In this document: piece after piece, positions 46,201-57,700 of the stretch
Numbering within the stretch: position 1 is the first letter of the stretch
Layout of the letters: every line of letters begins with the position of its first letter
Assembly (NCBI GenBank): GCA_019059635.1
Contig: JAGVRJ010000015.1
Span: 558,001-622,000 of the forward strand
Source: Proales similis
Taxonomy: Eukaryota > Rotifera > Eurotatoria > Ploima > Proalidae
DNA: 64,000 bases
Reading direction: 5' to 3'
Translations under genes and position numbers: made by a program
Notes under the pieces: model-generated
Database searches by the model: none
Seen by the model: the letters and a program-made list of their open reading frames with translations, nothing else
Told to the model about the DNA's origin: nothing

Positions 46201-49200
46201 ATTTAAACGGAAAGCCGATTGAGCTTGAAACAGTCAACGTTACAAGAACTCTTGTTGTTTTGATAAAAGACAACAAGTCCAGGAGAGTCCAGGCCAAGCT
46301 GGAATCGGCCAATGAAGACGAAGATTACAATCCAGAATCAATTCCTGCTACCCGTGACTTGCTCGATCTATATTTCTCGAATAAGCAACGAAGTGGTGGC
46401 GGTGAGGTTGAATCTATTGAGCGAAAATCGTCTCGTCACTGGCAAGTAGTTATGAAGGACTATCGCTGTATCAAAAACATACTTTCCAGGCGCCACATAA
46501 TCGACGAGAAGCCGATCAAAGTGTTTCCCTTCTTTGAAAATTTCGCTCTACCGTACTTATTTAGGCCCATATTCGACGAGTACTACAACCCTGTTGCTTC
46601 CTCGAATGTTTTCAGACTGAAAATCAAAGACGAGCGCCTCCGTTATTTCTGCAAGGTGAAAAACCTGCATGAAAAGCTAAATGAAATCCTAAACGAAACA
46701 AACGCTGTCTCTAGATATAACAAGCAAGAGTCTAACATATTATACGTCAAGTACGAAGAAAAGCTTAAAACCAAAGTTCCGTACATGGAACGCATCTGGA
46801 GACTCAGAGTTAAAGAGTGTATTGAGTATTTCCTGCAGCAGTACAAATACGAAAAGCTCACACTCAGCTTCAACCAATGGGCAACACTTTGCAAGGCCAA
46901 ACAAATAAACGTGGCATTACTTAACAGAGGCGATGTCGATGTCGACTCAGAAACTGTTATTGATGCGGATGCGGTTTTGAATGATGGAAAGATTAAGTAC
47001 ATAAGCAACAACTGCGCCATCATAAGCATCAACGAAACAGGCACCAATGTTGAATTATCGGTTGTTGGTCCTAACAGTGAAGTTAACAGGTTTATCGTGC
47101 GCATAAAAGACATAATTTGCAAAGCCTATTTCACGTTTGAACTTGAGGAGAAGATAATCAAGTTCAAATCGTACTTGTATGAGAGCGAAGCACTTCTTCA
47201 CAAGTGGCTGAATGAGCCAAATGAAGGAATCGAGGCTGATGCTGAGCTAACATTAGCGTCTTTGCGCACTGCCGATGACTCGTTTAGTACTACATATTCG
47301 AAAAAGAGCGAGACAAGCTCTAAACTGACCAAAAGCAGACAAAGGAAAATTGACGAGTTTTTAAGCAAACTTGAAAGCGACCATTTGGATATTGAATTAT
47401 CATACGGAAAACTTTTCCAAGAGCTCGGATATACGTTCCTGTCAACAACAGGCGACGAAATCACTGAGGAAGATGATGAAGAATACAAAGAGCTGAATGA
47501 CCATGTGACCACTTCACTTGAAGGAGTGGCTGTTGGCGCCAAGAAAGAAAATGAAAGCCAGATGGACAAAATCAAATATACACTGGATGAGATGAGACTT
47601 AGAATAAACGAGATGCGTAAAAGGTTCAGACAGTACTGCATAAGATCCAAACGAATGAGGACTGATGTTGGTCTAAGCGAAGAGGACGATGAAGACGTCG
47701 AGGATGAGTTAGAAGAGGACGAGAATCTAATAAGCGTCTGTGTCTATTTGAAAGAAGAGTCACGAATAATTACTTTAAAAGTGAATCCAAAATGCCGACT
47801 GTCTGAATTGAAGGACATACTTTATGAGAAACTTGCATCAGATCAAATTCGTGGGGTCGACCAGCTTTCAATTCGATTCAACAATGCAGAGTTGGCGAAT
47901 GACAATTTCACTCTGAACGAATTTGGAATCAAAGAAAAGAGCACAGTGACTTTAGAAATATTGTGATGGAGGCAAAAATTGTTTAGGGTATAGACCTAGA
48001 AATCAATAGAGACACGCTTACTTTAGAGCAAGAGTTAAAATTTAGAATCCGAATAAAATTGAAAAAAAATCGTCAATTTAAAAATCAATTTAAAAACTAA
48101 ATAGACTAACCTCGGGGTTTTCCTTTGCCTGTTTCATAATCTTTTTCCAAATTCGCTCCATGGTCTGGTAGCGTTTGCTTTCGACTGGAAGCTGACGCAT
48201 TATATCTTCAGAAGAGAATATTGGCTCTAGGTAGAGCCAGGATCGTTGACAAACAAGCCATTCGTCAATGACGTCTTGCGTTATTTTTAGCTTATTCTCC
48301 CAAGTAGAGATACGCTCTTCGAACGCTTTTTTGTAAGGAGAAAAGCTCATGCTCTGAGTCATGACAATATGATCATCGAGCAATTGCGATATCTCATCGG
48401 ATATTTTCACTATGTATGTTCCAGTATTTTTGTACGGAATCACCTCGAATCGGATTGGTTTCCATTCTCCTTCCATTTTATCGAGCGCTTGTTCGATAGT
48501 GTACTCCTTTCCAGCTATTTCAGCAACTTTAGATATCTTGTCAATATGTCCAGCAAATCCCATCTCGAGGCACTTCTTAAAAGTCAAATCCTTTTTGGGC
48601 CTAACAGGCAGCTTGAGCTCCTCTGTAAGCATTTCCCAGTGACGATTTCGCATGCCTGGGTTTCTCAATGCCTGAATAAGCGGAATATTTGGCCTGAATT
48701 CCTCTATCTGCTCTTTTATCTCGTTGGCCATATGCTGGATGCCTTATTAAATTTGCAAAAGTAAGATTTGTTTTCATTGGACAAAGGACTGCTAAATGAT
48801 AATTTTTCCCGTCCATGCGACATGAATTGAAATTTAAAAATCATGCAACGCTCTTTAAACAACACAACTTATCATGCAAAACATGACATATGGAGTCTCA
48901 ATAGACGCGCACATACTGCGAATGTCATCTCTATGCTCGTTATCATAGGCGTGGACTAATGGTCAAAATTATTAATAAAATAAAATTTATATAATTGATT
49001 TGATCTGGTTAAGATCTGGTATTGCTTCATATTAAGTGAAGCGATATATGCCTATTAGAGTCTAAAAGATTTAAACACAAACCTTCAAAATCCTGAAATT
49101 GCTTAATAGCTTTGTGCATTGATTTGTACGATTCAGTGACATTCTTCTCGATGTTTTCAGCATCAACTGACGCAATCGGATCGTTCATCCAGCTCTCGTG

Positions 49201-52200
49201 CCATTTGAGCCAATCAGCAGTTGTTATCCACAAGTTGCGGTAAGGGTCAAAATCTTTAATCAGTTTGGAGAGTTTTTCGTACTAAAAAATCTCATCTGTT
49301 AGAGTTGTGTAAAATCATTTTAGTTGAATTTTCACTACGTTGGTAATGGGCATTCCAAAAAGTCTCTCTCGATTATTGTAAAGAGCTGCTAGGTCCTGGC
49401 ATTCTTTCAATGCTTTGTTTAGTCTTCGACAATCATTCGCAACTTCTCCAGCCTTATCCAGATTGCTGTGTGCTGAAAGACCAGCCACATTCATCTTTTC
49501 ATCGAATAATATTTAAGAATTGAACCAGTAGCTTTGATCAAAGATATCATCTTACGATAAGAGTATCAAGCCGATCATTTAGATTAGCGGTGTCTTGAAT
49601 TTGCGATTTCCTGAATTTTTCCTCCTCTTCCTCGTGCTGTTCTTCTACTTGCTTTATCATGTTCATGATTTTCCATGACCACGAGAGCAGATTCCATCTT
49701 AAAGTCAAGCGATTATGGTCAGGTAAAACCAAAAAAAGCTTTAACCCAGCTTACTTCATATTGAAATCTTCGTTTGAAAGATTGTACAGGAAATCATCAA
49801 GGACCTGATACTCTTCCATGAGGTTATGGATGTCATCCTAATTTCGAGTTAGATTATTCATAAATCAGAAATCCCTAAGAAATTGGGTAGTGGGAAATGC
49901 CTTTTTGTCATCAAGCAGATTTGGAATTGTCTTCATCCATTCTCGATGTTCGTGTAAGTCTTCCATATTGAGAGGTCGGTCGAAAAGTTTTCGCTGTATG
50001 TCTCGGAAAGAATTGTTGAGCTCTTCGGCTCGATCGCGCACTTTGCGATTCTGATAATTTAGAACTGCCTCAGCCATTTCTTTTCGCTTAGTTGCCAAGC
50101 TTTCTCGCAATTTGCTCGTGTTGATAAAAAATGGCCCAATTATGATAGATTGAGGAATAAGCTGCTCAATCCGCTCCTTTTCCTTCATCTGTATCTTAAC
50201 CTCTTCTCTGACTTGCTCGATGGTGCGTTCAACTTTTTCAAAATCCCTATTGACAAACAGAGCGATTTGAACTAGTTTTCAGAGAATTTTTAAAGATTGA
50301 ACTTACTTGATATAGTTGTCTATTATTGTGCTCGTCACAGGAATATACCGCTCATATGCTTGGGCATACGCGCGAAGGGGTATTACAGCCTTTTGAATCA
50401 TACGGGGTATTGTCGAGCGAAGTTCGACAATGTGAGGCTCAAGTAGACCGACTGACTCTAATAGAGGAGTCCCAGACCAAAATATGTCTTCAAGTACAAA
50501 CTGAAAATACCCATTCATAAAAAGTATAAATTCAACTTAAGAGAATAGTCATAAACTTGCCTTTTCAAGCTGAGGAACTGACTGAGTCGATGTGATGGCT
50601 TTGTCAAACAATCCAACTAGTGTTGTCTCGAATAGGGAATAGTCGACATTAAAATGAGATCCATTTTTGTCGATTTCCAACTCAATTGCAAACAGAGGAT
50701 TCTTCTTCGGTCTTGACAAAACATTAAATAGTTATCATTCAAAGAAATGTTCAAGCATAAACCTTATGTTGGACACGATCAAATCATCTGCATTCCATGC
50801 GAAAGTCTCTCTCAAGTCGACTACTTGCCAACAGCTATCGACCACCATTTGAGTGAAATTGACAAGCGAGTCTTGGACCAAATAGCGAAGAGAATCCTAG
50901 AGATTTTTGTCAGAAACTGAGCCAAGAGATGTTCTTGATACTGAAAGGCCAACCTGCATGCAAAATTTTACAAGCTCCATGAATTTTTTCAGCTTCGAAA
51001 TCTGGTAGACGCTGTAGTCGGTTTCCTTTACGTTGAACCAACCCTTTCCGGAGTCGAGAAATGAACTTCGGATGCCATTTCGAAGGATGTTCTTCCAGCT
51101 GTCGCTCAAGTATAGAGACGTCTAAAATAACCGATATTGCGGTCTTATTAAAAATGTAAATTTTTTACTTGGGATTGCATTTACTTGGGAGATTTGTTGC
51201 GATTGAGTTTGATCGAACTCCTCGATTTTGAGCTGTTTGCTTGTGATTTGAAACAAAGATTTGGCTGCCACATTGTCGCATTCAATTCGAACTTTGCTCA
51301 ACGCAATAATTGCCTCTCTCTTGGTCAATAGCGAGACAAAGGCAAAATTGTTCGAGTTGGCTTCAAACTCGTATTCTGGCAAATCTCCAGCCCGAGCAAT
51401 CTCGGGTACAGGTTTCTCTTCTTCGTATTGAATCTGAACAAATCTAAAAGTCTCGGGATCTTCCTCCACCACTTTGTTAAATATTATTTTGTTCATTGAA
51501 CGAGAGTAATCGACTTGAACTTCGTGTTCAAGAGCCGCCAAGAGATCCTCACGAATCTTTTCCGGTCTACTCAGCAATTAAAGATTTAAAGCCGAAAACG
51601 CTGAAAGAGATATAATTCACTCACAGGTTCCTTTTGTTGCAGCTTTGCCCCAGGCTCACAATTTTGGCCAAACTTGACGTAGAAATATTCAAAGTACCCT
51701 CGATAGGCATACAATCAATGTAGAACTGGTATCGCAGGAATGCTTCAATTTTCTTGCGCTCATTAAAAGCTGCCTCGATGCGATCGGCAAAATTTCTTGG
51801 ATCCTCAGCTAGAAATTGAACCTGAATCCTCGGTACCCAGTATTGATTAGGTATTTGTTTTCGACTTCCTGGTTATTAAGAGCAATATGCAACTAGCTTC
51901 TTGAATAAAGTTAAAATTATAGCAGTATAAATACCGTCTGGAGCAAATCCTTTGTTTAACACTGGCTGTCCTGTTTCATCCAGTACACGGTCTTTTGAAT
52001 CGAGTCTCTGAACGAGCCAAAGCCTTTTTTCTTCATCATAATCAATTACTCCAACTTTGGACCAAGAAAAGATTAGATTCGGATCTTTGGGGTCGTCTAA
52101 ATTTCCAATTTAGGCTTTGTTTTGATCGTTTGTTTGCTCATTTAAACTTACTGAATTCATTTGAGGGAACGTTTGGCAAGAGAGCACAAGCTGGTAGCGG

Positions 52201-52961
52201 CTTATAGACTCCATGCTCAATTCCTTTATTTAACCATTCCTCTGGTGTCCACACCTCAAATTTTTCATCGTCAAAATATTGAAGAGGAAGAAAAGAGGGA
52301 TATGGTGCTGGATCCTGGTCAGGCGCGTTTAGATAGATAATCTCGTCGGCCTTTCGATGAACAGGCATAAGCTTGGTCGGGCTCAAGTTCTTTTCTTGGA
52401 GCAAGTCAGCGATGGACATTGAGAGAAACAGGCGTTTGAGGCGATCGATGTGCACTTTTCGCGGCAACTCGCCCGGCTGCGTGTAAAAAGGCACAAATGA
52501 TTTGGGAAGGAAACCTGCTTCACTGAAATCGGTTTCTTTTATGATTTCTGTTGTTGCTCCATGTGACTCAATTTTCAGCTCATCGAGTTCAAAAGGATGA
52601 ACATTTGTCACTTTAATTAAAGTCTATCGAGTTTAATTCATAAAATAGAGCATTCATCTGTTTTACCTAGTGGAACATGTTTTTCCTTATGAACTTGCCA
52701 AGAGTGACTTGGATTTAGGTCTGAAACTTGCTTTGCCAGCTTGAAAAAAAAGAGAATCTCAGTCATGTAAGTGATGACCGGTAGTTAAAGATATACCCGT
52801 ACCTGCACTCGTTCTTGATTGTGATTGGCAGCTATGTCAGAGTAAAAGCCTCTGAGCTTGACTTTAGGATAGTTGTTGCCTCTCCAAGAAGTGAAGCTGC
52901 CTCTTCTCGCTGTTGCACTTGGCGGTTCAATTTCGGACTTGCTTGTGTCGCCGCCAGGCAT
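31206..52961 (-). CDS. Axonemal inner-arm dynein heavy chain (DNAH7/3/12 class), about 40 exons
   Basis: The Met codon at 52961 opens [18 protein letters not shown]; the stop at 31206 follows MLCALNY. First exons: 52803-52961, 52667-52739, 52152-52610, 51935-52096, 51625-51868, 51185-51566, 50954-51121, 50763-50896, 50562-50709, 50307-50500, 49901-50246 and 49755-49837. The tail and linker run to about 44400 ([20 protein letters not shown]). AAA1 P-loop [13 protein letters not shown] lies in 43805-44391, with Walker B on alternative exons at 43320-43425 and 43611-43716. AAA2 GPTGSGKT is near 42170, AAA3 GPTGTGKT near 40460, AAA4 [12 protein letters not shown] near 39220. The stalk coiled coil is at 37310-38330, AAA5/6 at 33000-36340. 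The C terminus includes [35 protein letters not shown] and the typical [12 protein letters not shown] and [15 protein letters not shown] end. This is a ciliary inner-arm motor. It hosts two opposite-strand genes in introns. Confidence 0.96.
34407..35543 (+). CDS. Class A (rhodopsin-type) peptide-like GPCR nested in a dynein intron
   Basis: Intronless, 378 aa. Seven hydrophobic segments are visible: TM1 ([19 protein letters not shown] with the conserved Asn), TM2 ([19 protein letters not shown] with Asp), TM3 ending [12 protein letters not shown] (an ERY in place of DRY), TM4 ([20 protein letters not shown]), TM5 ([20 protein letters not shown]), a basic loop 3, TM6 ([15 protein letters not shown]) and TM7 ([15 protein letters not shown], an NPxxY variant). 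The layout resembles invertebrate FMRFamide/SIFamide-like peptide receptors, but the ligand cannot be told from sequence. An NQT glycosylation site lies in loop 2. It lies inside the intron between dynein exons ending near 34235 and starting near 35590, on the opposite strand. Confidence 0.87.
   Translation: MDGDGFIEKLTKFYGYSYINPGMCFFGIFCNLINLSVLLSKGLKESPYTYLTGLATCDILTLLFTISTSVTRGVWIKYFRSFEFILVRLERLFFLPSANVFSATSIFITVALTIERYLFIRFPMHAASYCTARNARIIITILFICIVTFRTPMYLFSDAIRLAVNQTQSDNYSKLDPAQEYRVVVVMKFEEWHKFYFTLSFILFEIIPFLVLSILNLNLVMMVRNSNKELALLSETGRASLSHGDQSEANKRSRSNFRFVSFKRLSTNQYSVASQLRTVSSRRKRDQLRLTRTLIAVVCLVLLSEISSIVTYDKVTYFLIGQHRPSYMKNGYKFQVFLSNLIVLFVHSVNFFLYCVFNTKYLNILKQKYKFCFAMFNR
43320..43425 (-). 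other. Dynein AAA1 Walker B exon, canonical version (A)
   Basis: 106-nt exon: acceptor TATTTCAAG, donor GTTTGT. Encodes [18 protein letters not shown] and ends QQALTQR; CFDEFNR is the standard dynein AAA1 Walker B. It takes AG from the upstream exon (donor at 43804) as a Ser codon and joins phase 0 to the next exon, [20 protein letters not shown] (about 42900-43013). Confidence 0.9.
43611..43716 (-). other. Dynein AAA1 Walker B exon, variant version (B)
   Basis: Also 106 nt: acceptor GATGTTAAG, donor GTAAAC. Encodes [18 protein letters not shown] and ends LNSLRIK. By eye 21 of 35 residues match exon A. It keeps the Walker B Asp-Glu but replaces FNRID with FNMIS. Its splice phases are identical to those of exon A, 185 bp away. 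Confidence 0.85.
45342..47966 (+). CDS. RRM/KH-repeat protein with C-terminal ubiquitin-like domain (PARP14-like N-terminal architecture)
   Basis: Intronless, 874 aa, nested in the 3.2 kb dynein intron between about 44937 and 48111. Two segments share a signature of the RRM-like folds of PARP14, PARP10 and [23 protein letters not shown] at about residue 112 and [20 protein letters not shown] at about 343, each followed by a strand and VLSxxHxI. Other RRM-like units precede these. Residues about 410-700 hold alternating strand-helix stretches resembling KH folds. An acidic coiled-coil-like linker leads to a ubiquitin-like domain at about 797-874 ([18 protein letters not shown] to STVTLEIL). 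No macrodomain, WWE, RING or ADP-ribosyltransferase catalytic region is present. The function is not known; an RNA-binding or ubiquitin-pathway adaptor is inferred. It does not end in Gly-Gly, so the UBL is unlikely to be conjugated. Confidence 0.72.
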   Translation: MSQQGKPESIPIDGTRLLLENATEKATDEMIRLYILLLLNGELDETFKLEELRRNRHRVLVKLNRPINYDLINDRLKKLPDLQGSKISISKVSVPDTIRVSELANNCTKEMLNLYFSNSKISSGGDIASISMFSYDNKALIQFSDYRVVEQVLSQTHLICETAIRLEKYWGAIEDEFFIQEEEKEREEYLNVGSEKRALGTIGRLKSIAPTLVADGIDRTKLVVSGIQENVNIQQLEFAIELITNKSEINEINWSMEFKGKLLIDFKKEVDIDSILTNFKNNQRISNLNGKPIELETVNVTRTLVVLIKDNKSRRVQAKLESANEDEDYNPESIPATRDLLDLYFSNKQRSGGGEVESIERKSSRHWQVVMKDYRCIKNILSRRHIIDEKPIKVFPFFENFALPYLFRPIFDEYYNPVASSNVFRLKIKDERLRYFCKVKNLHEKLNEILNETNAVSRYNKQESNILYVKYEEKLKTKVPYMERIWRLRVKECIEYFLQQYKYEKLTLSFNQWATLCKAKQINVALLNRGDVDVDSETVIDADAVLNDGKIKYISNNCAIISINETGTNVELSVVGPNSEVNRFIVRIKDIICKAYFTFELEEKIIKFKSYLYESEALLHKWLNEPNEGIEADAELTLASLRTADDSFSTTYSKKSETSSKLTKSRQRKIDEFLSKLESDHLDIELSYGKLFQELGYTFLSTTGDEITEEDDEEYKELNDHVTTSLEGVAVGAKKENESQMDKIKYTLDEMRLRINEMRKRFRQYCIRSKRMRTDVGLSEEDDEDVEDELEEDENLISVCVYLKEESRIITLKVNPKCRLSELKDILYEKLASDQIRGVDQLSIRFNNAELANDNFTLNEFGIKEKSTVTLEIL
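49838..49900 (-). other. GC-AG intron in dynein (63 nt)
   Basis: The sequence between DDKK and [10 protein letters not shown] has no GT on the minus strand. A GC donor (AAAAAG then GCATTT) with acceptor AAATTAG keeps frame and family length. Confidence 0.75.
50501..50561 (-). other. GC-AG intron in dynein (61 nt)
   Basis: Donor AAAAG then GCAAGT, the classic GC-donor context; acceptor TATTTTCAG. The nearest GT donor, four bases on, would put a stop in the next exon, so GC is the supported choice. Confidence 0.78.
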
Positions 52962-54792
52962 ATTTTCTTAAGTATTGCTTATTTTCTAATCTAGCATACG
53001 AGGATGGAACAGCGCTCAGACAGAATATTACGGAAAAGACAATATCAGACATTGAAAATTATCAACAATTTCGTTGGGAGAATAGGCTTGAGAAGTCAAG
53101 CTTGCTTTCGGTTGCTTAGTGTAACTAGGTTACCGCCTTTAGACCTCCCTGAACGAGAATGCTTGAGTGTACAATTTATTTCGTTTCACAACTGATTTTA
53201 TATTTGAGCAAGGAATAAGACAAGGTTTTGAATTCGGAGGAATTTTTTCTCTATAAAAAGTTATTTCGAGGCTGTTGAAGAACTTTTTAGATTTAAATTC
53301 ACTTTTTGGAGCTTTAGACCATCATTCCTTAATTTATGTTAAGGCCAAGGCGAAAACAAAATCTGGCTTAGAGTGGATTTCGGGAATTTTAAAGAATGAT
53401 CCTGTTTCGTACATGTTTGTCGCCGTACATGTTTGTCGCATTTTTTCATTTCAAGTGTTACGCTCTATCTTAATTGGATGATCGAAGCTTAATGGGCGAT
53501 TTTTATCATTAAGATCATTGGGATCTCTTCTGAATGACTCAAGTGTGATTTAACGGATACGCTGTAAAAAAAAATAGCGTTAAAACGTGTGCGATGAGAT
53601 AAAGGTTCGTTGAATAGGTAAACAATCTCTTTAATGTAGCCTAACTGGATAAAGCCATGCGGCTGTCTATAGATCCCAATCATACCAGGTGAACACACGA
53701 GGTCGACTTCGATTATGAACGAATTAAGAAGGACCTCTATGCGAACATTGTCCTAAATATCAGCCAATAAGAAGCCAGTTATGTTATCGAAGCAATAGGA
53801 AGCTCCATATGGTTTCTGGTTTCGTCACAGGTTTTGACGCCGATTTTTCTTCTCTTTATTTTCAAATTCAAATGCCTGCGCCAAATGTTTATTCGTGGGA
53901 TATGGGCTTCTTAAGCGGATGTGTTTATGGTTAGCACATAGTTTAGGATTATAATTACCGACTTAGTCTGCATATGAGCCATAAATAACTTGAGGGGGTG
54001 GTCAGGCGAGGTCACATGCGATTAATTTAAGAGCATGTCTTCTAAACTTTATGCACGAGGATGGGAAATCTGCCCAAGTCAAATGCAACTATCCATCTTC
54101 GTCCATAATTTTGATACTATTGGAAAGATTACCGCCGTTCAGGAATATTCGACCATGAACTACACTGAACTTTGGTCAAAAATCCTCTTGCGAGAAGTGA
54201 ATAATTTTAATTTCGACTAGCTGTTCAGAGCATTTCGTCTTACTCAAGGACTTTGATCCCTATTACGTCACAAGGGAATATGCGCACAAGGCCAGCAAAG
54301 AGCCATCTGAACAAGTCTCCAGTTTGGCTTTTTAATTTGAGCTTAGCAGCTCGCCCGCTTCTCTGACATTTTATTTTCCCCATCACATGAACACAGATGA
54401 GACAGTTCATTAAGAAAATCAACATTACTCAAACAAAAAAGATGAATCCGTTGCCTATCACGCTGTAATCATGGGCGCTGGAGGCTCGAAGCATGCGGCC
54501 TAATTCACTCAGAAAATATTTTATGATCATGCATCGGACGCGTGATAGGACGTCCTACTTCCAGCGTAAAGCGAGTAGGGGCGAGCTCTTTATAGCTTGT
54601 TGGCTCGCTTGTTTGGTTTGCTTGGCTGCTTGCTAGCTTCATGTTTCACGATTGTATTTCACACACCTCGCGACGCGACCAAGCTGTCTTGGCTTGCATC
54701 TTCTGTTTGAATTACTTGCATTATTTTATTCGCGATAAGTACAATTGCGCAATTCACTTTAGACAAATGACCATCAATAAGACAAGCGTAGA
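52962..54792. other. Divergent intergenic region between dynein and ANK-SOCS genes
   Basis: 1.8 kb between divergent start codons. Several short open frames (53004-53195, 53275-53481, 53489-53698, 54035-54220) show no family features. Probably promoter and leader sequence for both genes. Confidence 0.45.
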
Positions 54793-57700
54793 ATGAACAT
54801 GCTTTGGCACTCGGCAATATCAATTCTGGATGTCGGTTCCGGCATTGTCTACCAGCTATTGGGTCGCGATTTGAGCGACACAGATGTCGAGCTGATTGAA
54901 CAATTATTCGGCCTGGCACACGATCAACGAGAACCGTCTGATGATGGAGTTTCTGCCTCGGCCAAAGAACAGCTCCTTTCACTTCTCGACTACGAGCAAA
55001 ATAAGGCTTCCCAAGCTCGGAATAGAGTAGAACGTTTCCTAAACAGCCGCGGATGTTCAGGAAACGTGTCGAGAGGCAAAGATATTCTAATGGTTACCAA
55101 TCGCCCGGATGGCTATAACTTGATTCAGTACTCAATTATGCAAACCTTTTTCTTGGCCGCGCGTCTCCTCAACGGAATAAAGAGCGCGAGCTTTCAAGAG
55201 CCACGCGCTTACATGAATGACCCAAAAATCCAGCAAAAATTTGAATCGATAGTCAAAAATCGCCTTGCGTTCATTAGATCTTTACTGGAATATGGATGCG
55301 ACTGTAACCGAGGACTGGCTCTTTCAAACCGTCCCCGGCTATTGGTTGATCCTGGCTGGTTGGAGCATCATTCCAAAGATCGTCAGGACTCTAAAGCAGC
55401 CTTGAAACGCAGCACCTCATCCCTGCCGTCGTTCCAACACGTCAATACAGATATAAGCCGCATCAGTTCGTCCATAGATGTTGACCTTGCCAAAAAGTTA
55501 AGCATGACACCCATAGATTCTCCTCTTCTCCTCTTATCCTGCATGTTCAATTGCCATAATCTGGTCCACATGTGTGAGCAAATGGGCCTAGAATCCATGC
55601 GGACCCAACCTCCCTCCTCAGCATCAAGCCCGAATGATTTAAAATCAATCAGCCCAACTCATAGTGACTGTGATTCACCTCTAGAACTGCGGCACAACCA
55701 ATTCAATTTACATTCAGGATGCTCAAAGCTCAAAAGACGGCACACCATACAGCTGACCACCCAACGAAAGTCAAACCACTCACGCAACTGCCTTCAATAT
55801 AAAAGCGAGTGCTCGAGCCTTTATTCATTAAATCAGTCCCTATCTAATTGCTCCTCCGATTCACAATCCAATTCTACCACCAACGACCCGCCTGCAATCA
55901 ACGATACGAATGATACAACGGCCACTGCGATCCAAGATGCTAGTTTGAGTCAAGATGGTAGTAGCAGCTCTTCAGCGGTCCAGAAAGATAAAGAAACATC
56001 CTCGCCTTCAAGTGAGACATCGCAAGACTATTCCTCCAATGTTTATGATTACGGCCATGAAGATGAATTGGAAAACTATTTCGCACGCTACGACTACGAC
56101 GACAATAACGAGCTTCAGATGGTCAATATGAGGCGAATGGAACCACCAGCATCAAGCGCCGCAGTAACAGCAGGTTTAACTTGCGGAAGTGAGTTAAATC
56201 TGGCCGCTTCTCGAACGGGTCTCTCTTCTCTTTCCACATCGCTCAACTCTCTTCGGTCGTCAGATCACAATTATGCCCGAACCATAACCACCATATCATC
56301 GGGTTTGGAGCCGTGTCAGTCAGAAAAAACGTGCTGCTTTAAAACAAGCAACCAGTTCTTGTTCGAGAAACTTAATGAAATTCGTCTAGATCTAGTGGAT
56401 ATGCTTTTGGAGTACGGTGGTGACAAGTATCTCGTTGGAAAGCTCTCGCTCTTCAACGCGGCCAAATTAGGCAAAAAAAGCAGCAGTATGTTGCGCAAAT
56501 GGTACGGTGTGTCGAGTGTGGGCCTGTCAGAAGAGCCCAGTTCGATCGGATTTTGTAGAGAGGAGGCCACCAATGCAGCTGAGCTTCGACCTCTTTCGCC
56601 CATTATGGCCTCTTTGTGCTTGGATGACGTACAGATGTTCTCACGTTTATATATGCATCATCGCACTCTATTCAACTATTTCAAGCCCGACGAGGACTTT
56701 GAACTCATATACTATGCAATTCGATTTCAGTCAAAGAACTGTCTTATTTACTTGCTCTCCCAAACAAATTCACAGCTCGGCACTGAAAAGCAAGAGCTCA
56801 ATGGCAGCCAATTTATTCAAGGCCAATTTAAGAGAAATTTGCACACAATGTTTTACATATTAGAAAACACTCGCTCGTCTCAAATGATAAAAGTTCTCTT
56901 AAAGTGCGGATTCGATTTGTGCAAGCCAGAACCACTCACAGGCAACACAGCTCTTCATGTCCTATTTCAAGCCGATAAAGGCGAAAAAAAAGGCCGAGAC
57001 GAGATGGCCAAGCCAAAAATTCTGGCCGAGTTCCGTGACTCGCGCAGTCTTTCCAAAATACTTTTCATTTTGCTCAAACGTGGTGGGCTTAAAACCCATG
57101 TAAACTTGCTGAACAATGCCGAACAGCTCTGCATACAGAATTTGTTTGAATGGCAGGAACTAGTCGACTGTGCCTTTTTTGAACAATGCAATCTCAGCAA
57201 ACAGCTTAACTGGCAGCGCGAATTCGAAGAGTGCACTCGCCTCTTGCTGAAATCAGGCGCCGATCTCTTGCTGTTCGATATTACTCATCACCGAATTCAC
57301 AACTGCCTTATGAGTCTATTTGAGACATTCCTGCTCATAGTCAGACAAGACCCTGCTCACCAGTATTCATTGCAGACAAGAGCTGATTCGCCATCTTTCT
57401 CGAGTGGTATTCCGCATCTCCCCTCGGCCAACCAACCGCAAAGTTTCTATTCAAGACACAGATCGAAAAAACGATATTTCAACATTGAATTTCTAGAGCG
57501 CCTCCTCACTGAAGTAGTCGATATCAATGCGCTATTTCTGAATCGAAAACGCCAGATCGCCCGACTCAGTCAAAACGGTCTATTGAGTTCTAAATTTTTG
57601 GAATTGTTGATGGAAGTTCACATCGAAAACTTTGATGCCGTCATGAGCTCTCTGCAAGCCCTTGTTCGCTTTGATCTGAACTTGAGCATGACCCTTGATT

